DNA of 64,000 bases, taken from positions 2,790,001 through 2,854,000 of the forward strand of contig NZ_CP066218.1 in NCBI RefSeq assembly GCF_016313185.1, given 5' to 3'. Positions 1 through 15,968 of this stretch are shown here, piece after piece; position 1 is the first letter of the stretch, and each line of letters begins with the position of its first letter. The translations under genes were made by a program, and so were the position numbers. The notes below the pieces were generated by a model. It saw only the letters and a program-made list of their open reading frames with translations, was not told the origin of the DNA and did no database searches. This DNA comes from Mycolicibacterium baixiangningiae (GTDB lineage: Bacteria > Actinomycetota > Actinomycetes > Mycobacteriales > Mycobacteriaceae).

Positions 1-4187
<4,187 letters not shown>

Positions 4188-4320
4188 CACACAAAAAATG
4201 TGTGCAAAACATGCCTCGCAACCACACCAACCAAGAATCAACCACTGATTCACACCCCACCACCAAAAAACACTTCCCCCAACCCAGTTGGGGGCACTCA
4301 GAAACGAGTGAATAATAAAG
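4188..4320 (+). other. 23S-5S spacer
   Basis: A spacer of about 133 nt. Its first bases (about 4180-4200) pair with the stretch before 23S to make the processing stem. A perfect 8-bp hairpin (ccccaac/gttgggg core, 4276-4294) is followed at once by a 5-bp one (cactc/gagtg, 4295-4310), just before 5S. There is no tRNA gene. Confidence 0.85.
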
Positions 4321-4437
4321 TTACGGCGGTCCATAGCGGCAGGGAAACGCCCGGTCCCATCCCGAACCCGGAAGCTAAGCCTGCCAGCGCCGATGATACT
4401 ACCCAACCCGGGTGGAAAAGTAGGACACCGCCGAACA
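4321..4437 (+). rRNA. rrf: 5S ribosomal RNA
   Basis: This is a complete 5S rRNA gene of about 117 nt, starting ttacggcggtccatagcggc and ending gacaccgccgaaca. The terminal stem (acggcgg with ccgccg) and the conserved ccgaacccggaagctaagc block are present. It is the last gene of the rRNA operon and is followed within 12 nt by a strong terminator. Confidence 0.98.
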
Positions 4438-4448
4438 CCCTTTCAAGC

Positions 4449-4488
4449 CCTCGGCCCTCCGACCACAATCGGAGGGCCGAGGCATTTC
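4449..4488 (+). terminator. rRNA operon terminator
   Basis: A perfect 14-bp GC-rich stem (left arm 4449-4462, right arm 4469-4482) with a 6-nt loop (ccacaa) is followed by catttcccattt. Its place 12 nt after 5S makes it the rrn operon terminator. The U-tract is short, as is common in mycobacteria. Confidence 0.9.
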
Positions 4489-4537
4489 CCATTTCAGGGC
4501 GAATTGTCGGCAAATGGCGCCGGCACGTAAACTTGCG

Positions 4538-5392
4538 ATGGCGGGGCGACAGCGAGAGGCGGACGTGGGCGAGGACAGGCAGGCTGGTGGGCGCGACGAC
4601 CGTCGCCCGCGTCGGACGTCGAACTCGAGCGGACCACGCCGCCCCGGCGATCAGCGTGGCGCTCCCCGCGGCTCTGGCCCCAATCGTGCGCGCCCGACGC
4701 AGCCGAGAACCACCCCCGAGAATCCTCGCTTCGAGGGACCGCCCATTCCGCCGGAGATCGAAGCCAAACAGCTTGCTCCCGAAATCCGCGGCGAACTCAC
4801 AACTTTGGACCGTTACACCGCGGACGCCGTGGCGCGCCACCTCGTCGCGGCAGGCGAACTGCTCGAGGAGGATCCGGAAGCGGCGCTCGCGCATGCCCGC
4901 GCCGCTCGCGCCCGCTCAGGCCGCATCGCCGCCGTCCGCGAGGCGGTCGGGATCGCGGCGTACCACTGCGGCGACTGGGCCCAGGCGCTCGCAGAACTAC
5001 GCGCCGCCCGGCGGATGGGCAGCAAGTCTCCGCTGCTGCCACTCATCGCCGATTGCGAACGCGGCGTTGGCCGCCCCGAGCGGGCGATCGAACTGGCTCG
5101 TGGCCCCGAAGCCGAACAGCTCACCGGGGACGACGCCGACGAACTGAAGATCGTCGTCGCCGGCGCCCGGGCCGATCTCGGGCAACTCGAGCAGGCCCTC
5201 GCTGTGCTGTCATCGCCTCAGCTGGATCCGTCGCGGCGCGGACAGACGGCCGCGCGGTTGTTCTACGTCTACGCGGAAACGCTGCTCGGCCTGGGCCGTA
5301 GACAGGAGGCGCTGCAGTGGTTCCTCAATGCGGCGGCCGCCGATGTCGAGGGTGTCACCGACGCCGAGGACCGGATCACGGAACTCAGCTGA
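4538..5392 (+). CDS. Tetratricopeptide-repeat protein (Rv1691 homologue)
   Basis: A 284-residue soluble protein. Residues 1-75 are low-complexity and rich in Arg, Gly and Pro, so probably disordered and basic. From about residue 80 (IPPEIEAKQLAPEIR) it becomes helical, with TPR-like repeats (for example GDWAQALAELRAARRMG and LGLGRRQEALQWFLNAAAAD). Its place just before the HAD phosphatase and tlyA matches Rv1691 of M. tuberculosis. The function is unknown; TPR proteins usually act as scaffolds. An in-frame ATG at 4514 would add eight residues. I prefer 4538 because MAGRQRE resembles the start of the tuberculosis protein as I recall it. It begins about 50 bp after the rRNA terminator, so it needs its own promoter or read-through. 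Confidence 0.9.
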   Translation: MAGRQREADVGEDRQAGGRDDRRPRRTSNSSGPRRPGDQRGAPRGSGPNRARPTQPRTTPENPRFEGPPIPPEIEAKQLAPEIRGELTTLDRYTADAVARHLVAAGELLEEDPEAALAHARAARARSGRIAAVREAVGIAAYHCGDWAQALAELRAARRMGSKSPLLPLIADCERGVGRPERAIELARGPEAEQLTGDDADELKIVVAGARADLGQLEQALAVLSSPQLDPSRRGQTAARLFYVYAETLLGLGRRQEALQWFLNAAAADVEGVTDAEDRITELS

Positions 5393-5393
5393 C

Positions 5394-6410
5394 GTGACAA
5401 GCCTTGTGCAGCAACATGACTGTCTGCTCCTGGATCTCGATGGCACCGTGTTCCGCGGCCATGAACCGACCACGGGTGCCGTCGAGAGCCTCGCCGCACT
5501 GACGGTGCGCGTTCTCTTCGTCACCAACAATGCCTCGCGCAGCCCCGACGACGTCGCACGCCACCTCGTCGAGTTGGGTTTCGAGGCGGGTTCCGACGAT
5601 GTGGTCACCAGCGCACAGAGCGCGGCTCATCTACTCGCCGACCAACTTCCGGCCGGGGCGCGGGTCCTGGTCGTGGGGACCGAGGCGTTGGCTGCCGAGG
5701 TCGCCCTGGTGGGCCTGCATCCCGTTCGGCAGTTCGCCGACGAGCCCGTTGCCGTCGTACAGGGTCATTCCCCGCAGACCGCGTGGGCGGATCTGGCTGA
5801 AGCGGCGCTTGCCGTTCGCGCCGGCGCCCTGTGGGTCGCGGCCAACGTCGACCTGACCCTGCCCTCTGAACGCGGTCTGCTCCCCGGCAACGGGTCGATG
5901 GTCGCCGCCCTGCGGGCCGCGACGGCGTGTGAACCCCAGGTTGCCGGTAAGCCGCAGCCCACGCTGATGAGAGATGCGTTGAGCCGCGGCGAGTTCCACT
6001 CCCCGCTGGTCGTCGGGGACCGGCTCGACACCGACATCGCCGGCGCCGCCGCCGCGGCGCTGCCGAGCCTGCTCGTGCTCAGCGGTGTCAGCACTGCCGA
6101 CGACACACTGAGGGCGGTGCCCACGGAACGGCCTGACTACATCGCGGAGGATCTGCGCTCGCTCGACGCGCCCGCCGACGCGCTGCGGGTCGGACCGCAT
6201 CCTGGGTGGCGCGTCGAACTCGACGACGCCGAGGTGACGGTGCACGCGGCCGACGTCGAGCGCGGAGACGACCTCTCGGTGCTGCGGGCGACCGCACATG
6301 CGGTCTGGCAGTCGGATTTGGCGGGCCGTCCGTTCGCGGTGTGCGCGGGTGACGACACCGCGGCCGACGCACTGCGGCGCTGGGCGCTGCTCAGCTCCAC
6401 GATCGGCTAG
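5394..6410 (+). CDS. HAD-IIA phosphatase (Rv1692-type glycerol-3-phosphate phosphatase)
   Basis: A 338-residue haloacid-dehalogenase-type phosphatase. Near the N-terminus, LLLDLDGTVFRG carries the nucleophile Asp and the second Asp (DxD). VTNNASRS is motif II, and VVGDRLDTDIAGA is the C-terminal Mg-binding motif. Of this family, the M. tuberculosis homologue Rv1692 has been described as a D-glycerol-3-phosphate phosphatase that recycles polar heads from phospholipids. The C-terminal 70 or so residues extend beyond the HAD core. The GTG start at 5394 lies one base after the TPR gene stop and gives a protein starting seven residues before the HAD motif. An upstream ATG at 5328 would run deep into the TPR gene and is unlikely. 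Confidence 0.93.
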   Translation: MTSLVQQHDCLLLDLDGTVFRGHEPTTGAVESLAALTVRVLFVTNNASRSPDDVARHLVELGFEAGSDDVVTSAQSAAHLLADQLPAGARVLVVGTEALAAEVALVGLHPVRQFADEPVAVVQGHSPQTAWADLAEAALAVRAGALWVAANVDLTLPSERGLLPGNGSMVAALRAATACEPQVAGKPQPTLMRDALSRGEFHSPLVVGDRLDTDIAGAAAAALPSLLVLSGVSTADDTLRAVPTERPDYIAEDLRSLDAPADALRVGPHPGWRVELDDAEVTVHAADVERGDDLSVLRATAHAVWQSDLAGRPFAVCAGDDTAADALRRWALLSSTIG

Positions 6411-6423
6411 CGTGGCTGTCGAC

Positions 6424-6597
6424 ATGAGTACCGACCCCGATCAGCTTCGCACCCAGGTCTCGGCTCTGCTCGCTGACCTGCCCGAGCCGGACACCGCCGG
6501 TGAACTCGCCGATAGCGATATCGACACCGTCGCCGCGCGCTTGGAGGAGGCTCACGATCTGCTCGTGCAGGCGCTGGCGGCGGTCGAGAAGGGCTGA
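6424..6597 (+). CDS. Small acidic conserved protein (Rv1693 homologue)
   Basis: A 57-residue acidic protein with two predicted helices ([26 protein letters not shown] at the C-terminus). It sits between the HAD phosphatase and tlyA exactly where M. tuberculosis has the small protein Rv1693. The function is unknown. The ATG at 6424 is used here; an in-frame GTG at 6412 would add four residues. Neither has a clear ribosome-binding site. Confidence 0.8.
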   Translation: MSTDPDQLRTQVSALLADLPEPDTAGELADSDIDTVAARLEEAHDLLVQALAAVEKG

Positions 6598-6603
6598 GCG
6601 CTC

Positions 6604-7413
6604 GTGACGCGGCGCGCACGGGTCGACGCCGAACTGGTGCGACGGGGCCTGGCCCGTTCGCGTCAACAGGCCGCAGAACTCATCGGTGCCGGCCGCGTCA
6701 CCGTCGACGGCATGCCCGCGGTGAAACCGGCGACCGCGGTGGCCGTCACCGCGAACATCGCCGTCGACACCGCCGACGAACGCACCTGGGTGTCACGAGG
6801 TGCTCACAAACTCATCGGCGCCCTCGAGGCGTTCGGGCTCGACGTCTCGGGCCGCCGCGGACTGGACGCCGGAGCGTCGACGGGAGGATTCACCGAGGTC
6901 CTTCTCGACCGCGGCGCCCGCGAGGTCGTCGCCGTCGACGTCGGATACGGCCAGCTGGCGTGGTCGTTGCGTTCCGATCCTCGAGTGGTCGTGGTCGAAC
7001 GCACCAACGTGCGGGAACTCAGCCCCGACAGGATCGGCGGGGCAGTCGACCTCGTCGTGGCGGACCTGTCGTTCATCTCCCTGGCGACGGTTCTGCCCGC
7101 GCTGACCGCATGCGCGTCGCCCGACGCCGATATCGTTCCCATGGTGAAGCCGCAGTTCGAGGTCGGCCGGGACCGGGTGGGCGCCGGGGGTGTGGTGTCC
7201 GATCCACAGCTGCGCGTCGAATCCGTGCTCTCGGTGTCGGCCAGGGCGGCCGCGCTCGGCTGGCATACGGTCGGTGCGACGGCAAGCCCCCTGCCGGGGC
7301 CGTCAGGCAACGTCGAATACTTCTTGTGGCTGCGCAACCGCACCGACAGTGGGCTGCGCAGCGACGACCTCGAGCAGGCGGTGCGCCACGCCGTGACGGA
7401 AGGACCGCAATGA
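6604..7413 (+). CDS. tlyA: 16S/23S rRNA 2'-O-ribose methyltransferase TlyA
   Basis: A 269-residue protein with an N-terminal S4 RNA-binding domain (residues about 5-65, [22 protein letters not shown]) and a Rossmann methyltransferase domain (SAM motif [13 protein letters not shown] near residue 90). TlyA methylates C1409 of 16S and C1920 of 23S rRNA in mycobacteria. These marks are required for capreomycin and viomycin action, so loss of the gene gives resistance. The start is GTG, seven bases after the preceding stop; the stop overlaps the nadK start by four bases. No disabling change is seen. Confidence 0.97.
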   Translation: MTRRARVDAELVRRGLARSRQQAAELIGAGRVTVDGMPAVKPATAVAVTANIAVDTADERTWVSRGAHKLIGALEAFGLDVSGRRGLDAGASTGGFTEVLLDRGAREVVAVDVGYGQLAWSLRSDPRVVVVERTNVRELSPDRIGGAVDLVVADLSFISLATVLPALTACASPDADIVPMVKPQFEVGRDRVGAGGVVSDPQLRVESVLSVSARAAALGWHTVGATASPLPGPSGNVEYFLWLRNRTDSGLRSDDLEQAVRHAVTEGPQ

Positions 7414-8333
7414 CGGCTGAACGCACGATCCTGCTGGTGGTTCACACGGGCCGCGCGGAGGCCACCGAGGTCGCCCGGCGGGTCCAGAAGGTGCTCGGCG
7501 ACAACGGCATCCGGCTGCGGGTGCTGGCCGCCGAGGCGGTCGACCGGGGGCCCGTACACCTGTCGCCCGACGATATCCGCTCGATCGGCGTCGACATCAA
7601 CGTCGTCGATGCCGAAGAACGGGCCGCCGAAGGGTGCGAGCTCGTGCTGGTCCTCGGCGGCGACGGCACGTTCCTGCGCGCGGCCGAGCTCGCCCGCAAC
7701 GTCGAGATCCCGGTGCTGGGCGTGAACCTCGGCCGCATCGGCTTCCTCGCCGAGGCCGAAGCCGAAGCCATCGACAGCGTGCTGGATCACGTCGTCCGGC
7801 GCGACTACCGCGTCGAGGAGCGGATGACCCTCGACGTGGCGGTGCGCGCGGGGGGACGGCTGCTCACCCGGGGGTGGGCGCTCAACGAGGCGAGCCTGGA
7901 GAAGGGCCCGCGGCTCGGGGTCCTCGGTGTAGTCCTGGAGATCGACGGTCGCCCCGTGTCGGCTTTCGGCTGCGACGGCGTGCTGGTGTCGACCCCGACC
8001 GGGTCGACCGCCTACGCGTTCTCCGCGGGTGGCCCGGTGCTGTGGCCGGACCTTGAGGCGATCCTCGTGGTGCCGAACAACGCCCACGCCCTGTTCGCCA
8101 GGCCGATGGTGACCAGCCCGGACGCCGCGATCGCCATCGAGATCGAAGCCGGCGGCCATGACGCCCTGGTGTTCTGCGACGGCCGCCGCGAGATGGCGGT
8201 GCCGGCCGGCGCGCGGCTCGAGGTGACCCGCTGTGGCACACCCCTCAAGTGGGTGCGGCTCGACAGTGCGCCGTTCACCGACCGGCTGGTGCGCAAGTTC
8301 CGGCTCCCCGTCACCGGATGGCGGGGGCAGTAG
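7410..8333 (+). CDS. nadK: NAD kinase
   Basis: A 307-residue ATP/polyphosphate NAD kinase (ppnK) that phosphorylates NAD to NADP. It shows the diagnostic [12 protein letters not shown] motif (about residue 75), the NE motif ([10 protein letters not shown]) and the glycine-rich [20 protein letters not shown] motif (about residue 190). It starts with ATG overlapping the tlyA stop (ATGA), which implies translational coupling. The usual neighbour recN follows after six bases. The length is normal for actinobacteria. Confidence 0.97.
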   Translation: MTAERTILLVVHTGRAEATEVARRVQKVLGDNGIRLRVLAAEAVDRGPVHLSPDDIRSIGVDINVVDAEERAAEGCELVLVLGGDGTFLRAAELARNVEIPVLGVNLGRIGFLAEAEAEAIDSVLDHVVRRDYRVEERMTLDVAVRAGGRLLTRGWALNEASLEKGPRLGVLGVVLEIDGRPVSAFGCDGVLVSTPTGSTAYAFSAGGPVLWPDLEAILVVPNNAHALFARPMVTSPDAAIAIEIEAGGHDALVFCDGRREMAVPAGARLEVTRCGTPLKWVRLDSAPFTDRLVRKFRLPVTGWRGQ

Positions 8334-8339
8334 CACACC

Positions 8340-10103
8340 GTGCTCTCCGAAATTCGCATCGAGTCCCTGGGCGCGATCAGCACCGCGACCGCCGAATTCG
8401 ACCGTGGTCTCACGGTGCTGACCGGTGAGACCGGTGCGGGCAAGACCATGGTCGTCACCGGGCTGCATCTGCTCGGCGGGGCGCGTGCTGATCCCACCCG
8501 GGTCCGTTCGGGCGCCGACCGTGCCGTCGTCGAGGGCCGTTTCGCCACCACCGACCTCGGTGACGGCGTCGCGCGCCGGGTGGACGACCTGCTGGAATCC
8601 TCGGGAGCCGAACGCGACGACGACGGCAGCGTCATCGCCGCCCGCTCGGTCAGCAGGGACGGGCCGTCGCGGGCTTATCTCGGCGGGCGCAGCGTGCCGG
8701 CGAAATCGCTGAGCGGTTTCACCACCGAACTCCTCACGCTGCACGGCCAGAACGACCAGCTGCGGCTCATGCGGCCCGACGAACAGCGCGGGGCGCTCGA
8801 CCGGTTCGCCGCCGTCGACAAGCCGCTGCGCCGCTACCGGGCCGCGCGCGACGAATGGCTCGCCGCCCGCCGTGACCTGACCGACCGCCGGGCGCGGGAA
8901 CGGGAACTGGTCCAGGAGGCGGACCGGCTCAAGTTCGGCCTCGACGAGATCGACGCCGTCGATCCGTCACCGGGGGAGGACGACGCGCTCGTCGGCGACA
9001 TTCACCGGTTGTCGGAACTCGATGCGCTGCGGGAGGCGTCTCAGAGCGCGCGCTCGGCGCTGACGGGCTCCGACGACGACCCCGGCACCGAGGCCTCGTC
9101 GGCGGCCGACCTTGCCGCCCAGGCGAAGTCGGCACTCGAGGGAACCGACGATGCCACCCTGCGGTCGTTGGCCGCGCAACTGGCCGACGCGCTCGCGGTC
9201 ATCAGCGACGTGGCCGGGGAGCTCGGCGACTACCTCGGTTCGCTGCCCACCGACGCGAGCACGCTGGAGACCAAGCTCGCGCGCCAGGCCGAACTGCGCA
9301 CACTCACCCGCAAGTACGCCGCCGACATCGACGGTGTGCTGGCGTGGGCGCGGGAGTCCCGCGACCGCCTCGAACAACTCGACGTGTCCGAGGAAGCGCT
9401 GGCGGGCCTGGAGCGGCGCGTAGGGGAGTTGGAGTCACAGGTCGTCGCTGCCGCGGCCGAGCTGACCAAGGCGCGGATCCGGGCGGCCAAGGGGTTGGCC
9501 AAGGCGGTGACCGCCGAGCTGGCCGGTCTCGCGATGGCCGGGGCGGAGTTCACCGTCAGCGTCGCGCCGCTCGCCGTGCGCACCGACGACACGGCGCCGC
9601 TGACGCTGGCGGACGGCACCGCCGTCCATGCCGGCCACGACGGTGTCGACGCCGTCGACTTCGGGTTCGCCGCGCATCGCGGGACCGATGTGCTCCCGCT
9701 GTCCAAAAGCGCGTCGGGGGGCGAGTTGTCGCGGGTGATGCTCGCCATCGAGGTGGTGCTGGCAGCGTCGGCCGAGGGCACCACGATGGTCTTCGACGAA
9801 GTCGACGCCGGCGTGGGCGGTCGCGCCGCCGTCCAGATCGGCAGGCGGCTGGCCCGTCTCGCCCGCACGCACCAGGTCATCGTGGTCACCCACCTGCCCC
9901 AGGTCGCCGCCTACGCCGACGTGCATCTGGTGGTCGACAGCAGCGGCCGCGGTAAGGCCAGCGGTGTCCGCCGCATCGACGACGACGACCGGGTGGCCGA
10001 ACTGGCCCGCATGTTGGCGGGCCTCGGCGAGTCCGACAGCGGCCGGGCCCACGCGAGAGAACTGCTCGAGACGGCGCGTAAGCAGTGCGCAGACGACTCC
10101 TAG
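8340..10103 (+). CDS. recN: DNA repair protein RecN
   Basis: A 587-residue SMC-like ATPase that acts in double-strand-break repair. Walker A (GETGAGKT) is at residues 29-36, two long coiled-coil stretches lie between about 160 and 370, the ABC signature (SASGGELSRVM) is near residue 460, and Walker B (MVFDEVDAGVGG) is near residue 483. The start is GTG at 8340. The nadK-recN pairing is the same as in M. tuberculosis (Rv1695-Rv1696). Confidence 0.96.
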   Translation: MLSEIRIESLGAISTATAEFDRGLTVLTGETGAGKTMVVTGLHLLGGARADPTRVRSGADRAVVEGRFATTDLGDGVARRVDDLLESSGAERDDDGSVIAARSVSRDGPSRAYLGGRSVPAKSLSGFTTELLTLHGQNDQLRLMRPDEQRGALDRFAAVDKPLRRYRAARDEWLAARRDLTDRRARERELVQEADRLKFGLDEIDAVDPSPGEDDALVGDIHRLSELDALREASQSARSALTGSDDDPGTEASSAADLAAQAKSALEGTDDATLRSLAAQLADALAVISDVAGELGDYLGSLPTDASTLETKLARQAELRTLTRKYAADIDGVLAWARESRDRLEQLDVSEEALAGLERRVGELESQVVAAAAELTKARIRAAKGLAKAVTAELAGLAMAGAEFTVSVAPLAVRTDDTAPLTLADGTAVHAGHDGVDAVDFGFAAHRGTDVLPLSKSASGGELSRVMLAIEVVLAASAEGTTMVFDEVDAGVGGRAAVQIGRRLARLARTHQVIVVTHLPQVAAYADVHLVVDSSGRGKASGVRRIDDDDRVAELARMLAGLGESDSGRAHARELLETARKQCADDS

Positions 10104-10195
10104 CGTGTGGCTGATGTGACAGAAGAGAACTTCTGAGGCAGGTGTTACGGCGCGCCTCCACCTCTACTTGAGGGTTCGCCGCCAGAATCGCCGAC

Positions 10196-11380
10196 ATGAA
10201 GATGTCAGCGCTGCTCACCCGTAATGCCAGTTCACGGCCGGGGATCACCGGCATTGCCCGCGTGGACCGCGACATCGACCGGCTGCTGCGGCGCATCGGG
10301 CCCGGCGACATCGTGGTGATCGATGCGCTCGATCTCGACCGGATCACCGCCGACGCTCTTGTCGAGGCCAGGGTCGCGGGTGTGGTCAACGCGTCCCCGT
10401 CGATCTCAGGGCGCTACCCCAATCTCGGGCCGGAGGTGTTGGTGGCCAACGGGATCGCGCTGATCGACGAGACGGGCCCCGAGGTCTTCAAGAAGGTCAA
10501 GGACGGCCACCGGGTGCGGCTGCACAACGGCGGTGTCTACTCGGGCGACCGGCGCCTGATCGCGGGCACCGAACGCACCGATCAAGAGATCCACGAGTTG
10601 ATGCACGAGGCCAAGAGCGGGCTGGTCGCGCACCTCGAGGCGTTCGCGGGCAACACGATCGAGTTCATCCGCAGCGAGAGCCCGCTGCTGATCGACGGCA
10701 TCGGCATCCCGGACATCGACGTCGATCTCAACCGCCGCCACGTGGTGATCGTCGCCGAGGAACCCCATGCCGCCGACGATCTCAAGGCGCTCAAACCCTT
10801 CATCAAGGAGTACCAGCCCGTCCTCGTCGGTGTCGGCACCGGCGCCGACATCCTGCGCAAGGCGGGGTACCGACCTGCCCTCATCGTCGGGGACCCGGAC
10901 CGGATGAGCGCCGAGGTGCTGCGCAGCGGCGCCCAGGTGGTGCTGCCCGCCGACGCCGACGGACACGCCGCGGGTCTGGAGCGGATCCAGGATCTCGGCG
11001 TGGGGGCGATGACGTTCCCGGCCGCGGGTTCGGCCGCCGACCTCGCACTGCTGCTGTGCGACCACCACGGGGCGTCGCTGATCGTCACGGTCGGCCACAC
11101 GGCCAGCATCGAGGAGTTCTTCGACCGCAACCGGCAGCGGAGCAACCCCTCGACGTTCCTGACCCGCCTCAAGGTCGGGGAGAAGCTGGTCGACGCGAAA
11201 GCCGTTGCCACGCTGTACCGCAGCCGCGTATCCGGTGGTGCGATCGCGCTGCTGATCCTGGCGATGCTGGTCGCGGTGATCGCCGCGCTGTGGGTCTCGC
11301 GCGCTGACGCGGCAGTCATCGAGTGGGTCCAGCAGTACTGGAACCAGCTCGTGCTGTGGGCCCAGGGTCTGGTCAGTTAG
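10196..11380 (+). CDS. steA: Cytokinetic-ring protein SteA
   Basis: A 394-residue protein related to thiamine pyrophosphokinase in its central part, with a single C-terminal membrane helix (GGAIALLILAMLVAVIAALW, about residues 350-370). In Corynebacterium, SteA localises to the division septum and works with SteB, encoded next. The M. tuberculosis homologue is Rv1697. A gap of 92 bases after recN suggests its own promoter, but I see no clear -10/-35 pair. steB starts nine bases after the stop. Confidence 0.93.
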   Translation: MKMSALLTRNASSRPGITGIARVDRDIDRLLRRIGPGDIVVIDALDLDRITADALVEARVAGVVNASPSISGRYPNLGPEVLVANGIALIDETGPEVFKKVKDGHRVRLHNGGVYSGDRRLIAGTERTDQEIHELMHEAKSGLVAHLEAFAGNTIEFIRSESPLLIDGIGIPDIDVDLNRRHVVIVAEEPHAADDLKALKPFIKEYQPVLVGVGTGADILRKAGYRPALIVGDPDRMSAEVLRSGAQVVLPADADGHAAGLERIQDLGVGAMTFPAAGSAADLALLLCDHHGASLIVTVGHTASIEEFFDRNRQRSNPSTFLTRLKVGEKLVDAKAVATLYRSRVSGGAIALLILAMLVAVIAALWVSRADAAVIEWVQQYWNQLVLWAQGLVS

Positions 11381-11389
11381 GCGGCCACG

Positions 11390-12331
11390 GTGATATCGCT
11401 GCGTAGTCATGCCATCTCGCTGGCCGCGGTGTTCCTGGCGTTGGCGATCGGCGTGGCCCTGGGTTCGGGACTGCTGTCGAATACGGTGCTCTCCGGACTT
11501 CAAGACGACAAGCAGGATCTGCAGAACCAGATCAACGTGCTCACCGACGAGAAGAACGGCCTCAATCAAAGACTCAGCGCGGCAGGTGAATTCGATGCCC
11601 AGATCGCTCCGCGTGTGCTGCGCGATGCGCTCGGTGGCAAATCCGTGGTGCTGTTCCGCACCCCCGATGCCTCCGACGACGACGTCGACGCGCTGACCCG
11701 ATCGGTCGGGCAGGCGGGCGGCACGGTCAGCGGCACGGTGGCGCTCACCCAGGAGTTCGTCGACGCCAACTCCGCGGAGAAGTTGCTGTCAGTGGTGAAC
11801 TCGCCGATCGTGCCCGCCGGGAAACAGTTGAACACCACGTCGGTGGATCAAGGCTCGCAAGCCGGTGATCTGCTCGGCCTCGCGTTGCTGCTCAACAAGG
11901 ATCCAGCCGCGCCCGTGGTCAGCGACGCCGAGCGCGAGACGGTGCTGACCGCCCTGCGCGACACCGGCTTCCTGACCTTCGGCAATGACCCCGTCGGCGC
12001 CGCGAACACGGCGCTGATCGTCACCGGCGGCGCCCTCGGCGACGACGCGGGCAACCGCGGCGCCACGGTCGCGCGCTTCGCAGCCGGACTCGCCACACAC
12101 GGATCCGGCACCGTCCTGGTGGGCCGGGACGGGTCCGCCTCGGGAAGCGGCGCCGTCGCGGTGACCCGGTCGGATGCGGCGCTGGCGAGCGCGGTCAGCA
12201 CCGTCGACGACGTGGACACCGAATCGGGACGCATCACCGCGGTGCTCGCGCTGGCGGATCTGATCGGCGGCGCCCGGCCGGGCCAGTACGGAGTCGGTCA
12301 GGGGGCAGGCGCGGTCACTGTCGCCCAGTGA
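11390..12331 (+). CDS. steB: SteB/MctB envelope protein (Rv1698 homologue)
   Basis: A 313-residue protein with an N-terminal membrane anchor (residues about 8-28, AISLAAVFLALAIGVALGSG) followed by a coiled coil (about 38-65, LQDDKQDLQNQINVLTDE). The rest is predicted to be extracytoplasmic. The tuberculosis homologue Rv1698 was first called MctB, a copper-efflux outer-membrane channel. Later work in Corynebacterium treats the family as SteB, the partner of SteA in septal wall synthesis. The steA-steB order here supports the second role. The start is GTG at 11390; the N-terminus MISLR matches the tuberculosis protein. Confidence 0.92.
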   Translation: MISLRSHAISLAAVFLALAIGVALGSGLLSNTVLSGLQDDKQDLQNQINVLTDEKNGLNQRLSAAGEFDAQIAPRVLRDALGGKSVVLFRTPDASDDDVDALTRSVGQAGGTVSGTVALTQEFVDANSAEKLLSVVNSPIVPAGKQLNTTSVDQGSQAGDLLGLALLLNKDPAAPVVSDAERETVLTALRDTGFLTFGNDPVGAANTALIVTGGALGDDAGNRGATVARFAAGLATHGSGTVLVGRDGSASGSGAVAVTRSDAALASAVSTVDDVDTESGRITAVLALADLIGGARPGQYGVGQGAGAVTVAQ

Positions 12332-12420
12332 GGCCCGGCGCGCCACCGACGACCTGTCGGAGTCGGTGTTAAGGTGGGGTTCCGTGGGTCGGCAGGCCCC
12401 AAAGCTAGGACCAAGCCTAG

Positions 12421-14838
<2,418 letters not shown>

Positions 14839-14839
<1 letters not shown>

Positions 14840-15795
14840 TGACGACCTCGGCTGTTCAACGGTCGGCGCTCGACGATCAGCTGCAGGGTTACCTCGACCA
14901 TCTGACCATCGAACGCGGCGTCGCCGCGAACACGCTCAGCTCCTACCGGCGCGATCTGCGCCGCTACGCCGAACACCTCATCGCCCGCGGGGTGGAGGAC
15001 CTCGCCGCGGTCACCGAAGCCGACGTCAGCGACTTCCTGGTGGCGCTGCGGCGCGGCGATCCCGAGACCGGTGTTCGCGCGCTCTCCGCGGTGTCGGCGG
15101 CCAGGACGCTGATCGCGGTGCGGGGTCTGCATCGCTTCGCGACCGCCGAGGGGTTGACCGACGTCGACGTCGCCCGCGCGGTCAAACCGCCCACGCCCGG
15201 TCGCCGGCTGCCCAAGAGCCTGTCGATCGACGAGGTGCTCGCGCTGCTGGACGGCGCCGGGGGCGGAAGCGAGGCCGACGGGCCCCTCACACTGCGCAAC
15301 CGGGCGCTGCTCGAACTGCTGTACTCCACCGGCGCCCGCATCTCCGAAGCGGTCGGCCTCGACCTCGACGACGTCGACACCCACGCCCGCTCGGTGCTGC
15401 TGCGCGGTAAGGGCGGTAAGCAGCGCCTGGTGCCGATCGGCCGGCCGGCGGTGAGCGCCCTGGACGCCTACCTGGTGCGGGGCCGGCCGGAGCTGGCCCG
15501 CCGCGGCCGCGGCACCCCGGCGATCTTCCTCAATGCACGTGGCGGGCGCCTGTCGCGGCAGAGTGCGTGGCAGGTGCTGCAGGACGCCGCCGAGCGGGCG
15601 GCGATCACCTCGGCGGTGTCTCCGCACACTCTGCGGCATTCGTTCGCCACCCATCTGCTCGACGGTGGCGCCGACGTGCGCGTGGTGCAGGAACTCCTCG
15701 GGCACGCGTCGGTGACGACGACGCAGATCTACACCATGGTGACGGTGCACGCGTTGCGCGAGGTGTGGGCAGGTGCGCACCCGCGGGCGCGCTGA
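14839..15795 (+). CDS. xerD: Site-specific tyrosine recombinase XerD
   Basis: A 318-residue tyrosine recombinase of normal length that resolves chromosome dimers at dif with XerC. The N-terminal SAM-like core-binding domain (residues about 12-110) precedes the catalytic domain with Arg (STGARISEA), His-x-x-Arg ([12 protein letters not shown]), His (LLGHAS) and the nucleophile Tyr (TTQIYT). It starts at the ATG overlapping the Nudix stop (TGATG). It is the last gene of the pyrG group; about 170 bases separate it from the ParA gene. Confidence 0.96.
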
Positions 15796-15968
15796 CTTCC
15801 CGCCGGCATCAGTTAGTTCCTCAGGCACCGCCCGCGCCTCCGGCGTCGAGACTGCACATCCCTGGCGGCACATCCTGCGCGGGTCTCCCCGTGCGGACAC
15901 CCCCGCGACGTTAAACTCAAGCGGATGTTCGCCCTGCGTGTGGAGTGCCCGGCCTGCGGCGGTCCGGC

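Noticed and set aside
4200..5147. A 315-residue reading frame starting in the 23S-5S spacer
   Set aside because: It runs through 5S and the terminator and then in the wrong frame of the TPR gene.
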